A stretch of 64,000 nt of DNA from Glossina fuscipes (Eukaryota > Arthropoda > Insecta > Diptera > Glossinidae): the NCBI RefSeq assembly GCF_014805625.2, contig NW_023998417.1, positions 8,306,680-8,370,679 on the forward strand. The letters run 5' to 3'. The notes under the pieces are model-generated. The model was not told the origin of the DNA. It was given only the letters and a program-made list of their open reading frames with translations, and searched no databases. Shown here in pieces: positions 63,935 through 64,000 of this stretch. The position numbers and the translations under genes are program-made. Numbering within the stretch: the first letter of the stretch is position 1; each line of letters opens with the position of its first letter.

Positions 63935-64000
63935 TTAATGGTTAATGAAATTAATATTTATTCTGCTTTTGCTTGTATTTATGCGGTTTTTGTTTATTTT

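Larger units (their letters stand above)
58045..64000. other. AT-rich noncoding stretch, no supported gene
   Basis: It holds T runs (58107-58121, 60406-60420, 61377-61398), (TA)n at 58591-58614, 60871-60888 and 63889-63927, a (CGTATT)n hexamer at about 61292-61326, TTG/CTG triplets at 61399-61495, (GGAT)n at 61549-61568 and a 35-A run at 61961-61995. Several exon-like fragments (60531, 60643, 63780) are discussed in the findings. Confidence 0.4.

Overview
This window looks like AT-rich DNA from a higher fly (Diptera, possibly a tephritid-like fruit fly). It is mostly very long introns and intergenic sequence. Evidence for a eukaryote: there are no closely packed ORFs, homopolymer A/T runs and microsatellites are very frequent, strong polypyrimidine-AG acceptors and GTAAGT donors occur, there is a SINE-like element, and there are two assembly gaps. 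Species assignment is inference. No bacterial, phage, CRISPR or operon features are present.

The one gene piece I recognise with confidence is a 124-bp internal exon at 47417-47540 (+). It encodes the C-terminal half of an MBD5/MBD6-type methyl-CpG-binding-like domain (motif CKCGLPCPLRPE), as in the fly gene six-banded (sba). Its partner exon for the N-terminal half of the domain (the Gly-Trp part) was not found in 47 kb upstream, so the gene probably has giant introns. Two other + strand signals fit that picture. One is a juxtaposed acceptor/donor at 3998/3999, which looks like a recursive-splicing ratchet point. The other is a possible 15-nt, frame-preserving micro-exon at 54902-54916.

Other candidate coding pieces are less certain. 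At 16319-16524 (+) there is a 206-bp open segment bounded by a good acceptor and a GTAAGT donor; it encodes a hydrophobic, probably membrane-spanning stretch. At 862-905 (-) there is a short first coding exon (ATG, upstream in-frame stop, GTAAGC donor) with two in-frame acceptor choices to its left, which suggests a minus-strand gene at or beyond the left edge. Weaker exon-like segments are listed with low confidence or under findings.

The repeat content is the richest part. A composite cluster at about 28911-31660 combines about 150-bp modules, 94-bp arms in inverted and direct orientation, and arrays of a 22-bp unit carrying the palindrome TGCAGCGCTGCA; a 961-N gap interrupts it. A tRNA-like SINE with a 23-A tail lies at about 9311-9568. 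A 34-bp minisatellite lies at 45915-46078, a degenerate tandem repeat of about 85-96 bp at 14940-15320, two diverged direct-repeat pairs near 12 kb and 56.6 kb, and many microsatellites throughout. The rest is AT-rich noncoding sequence in which I see no gene.
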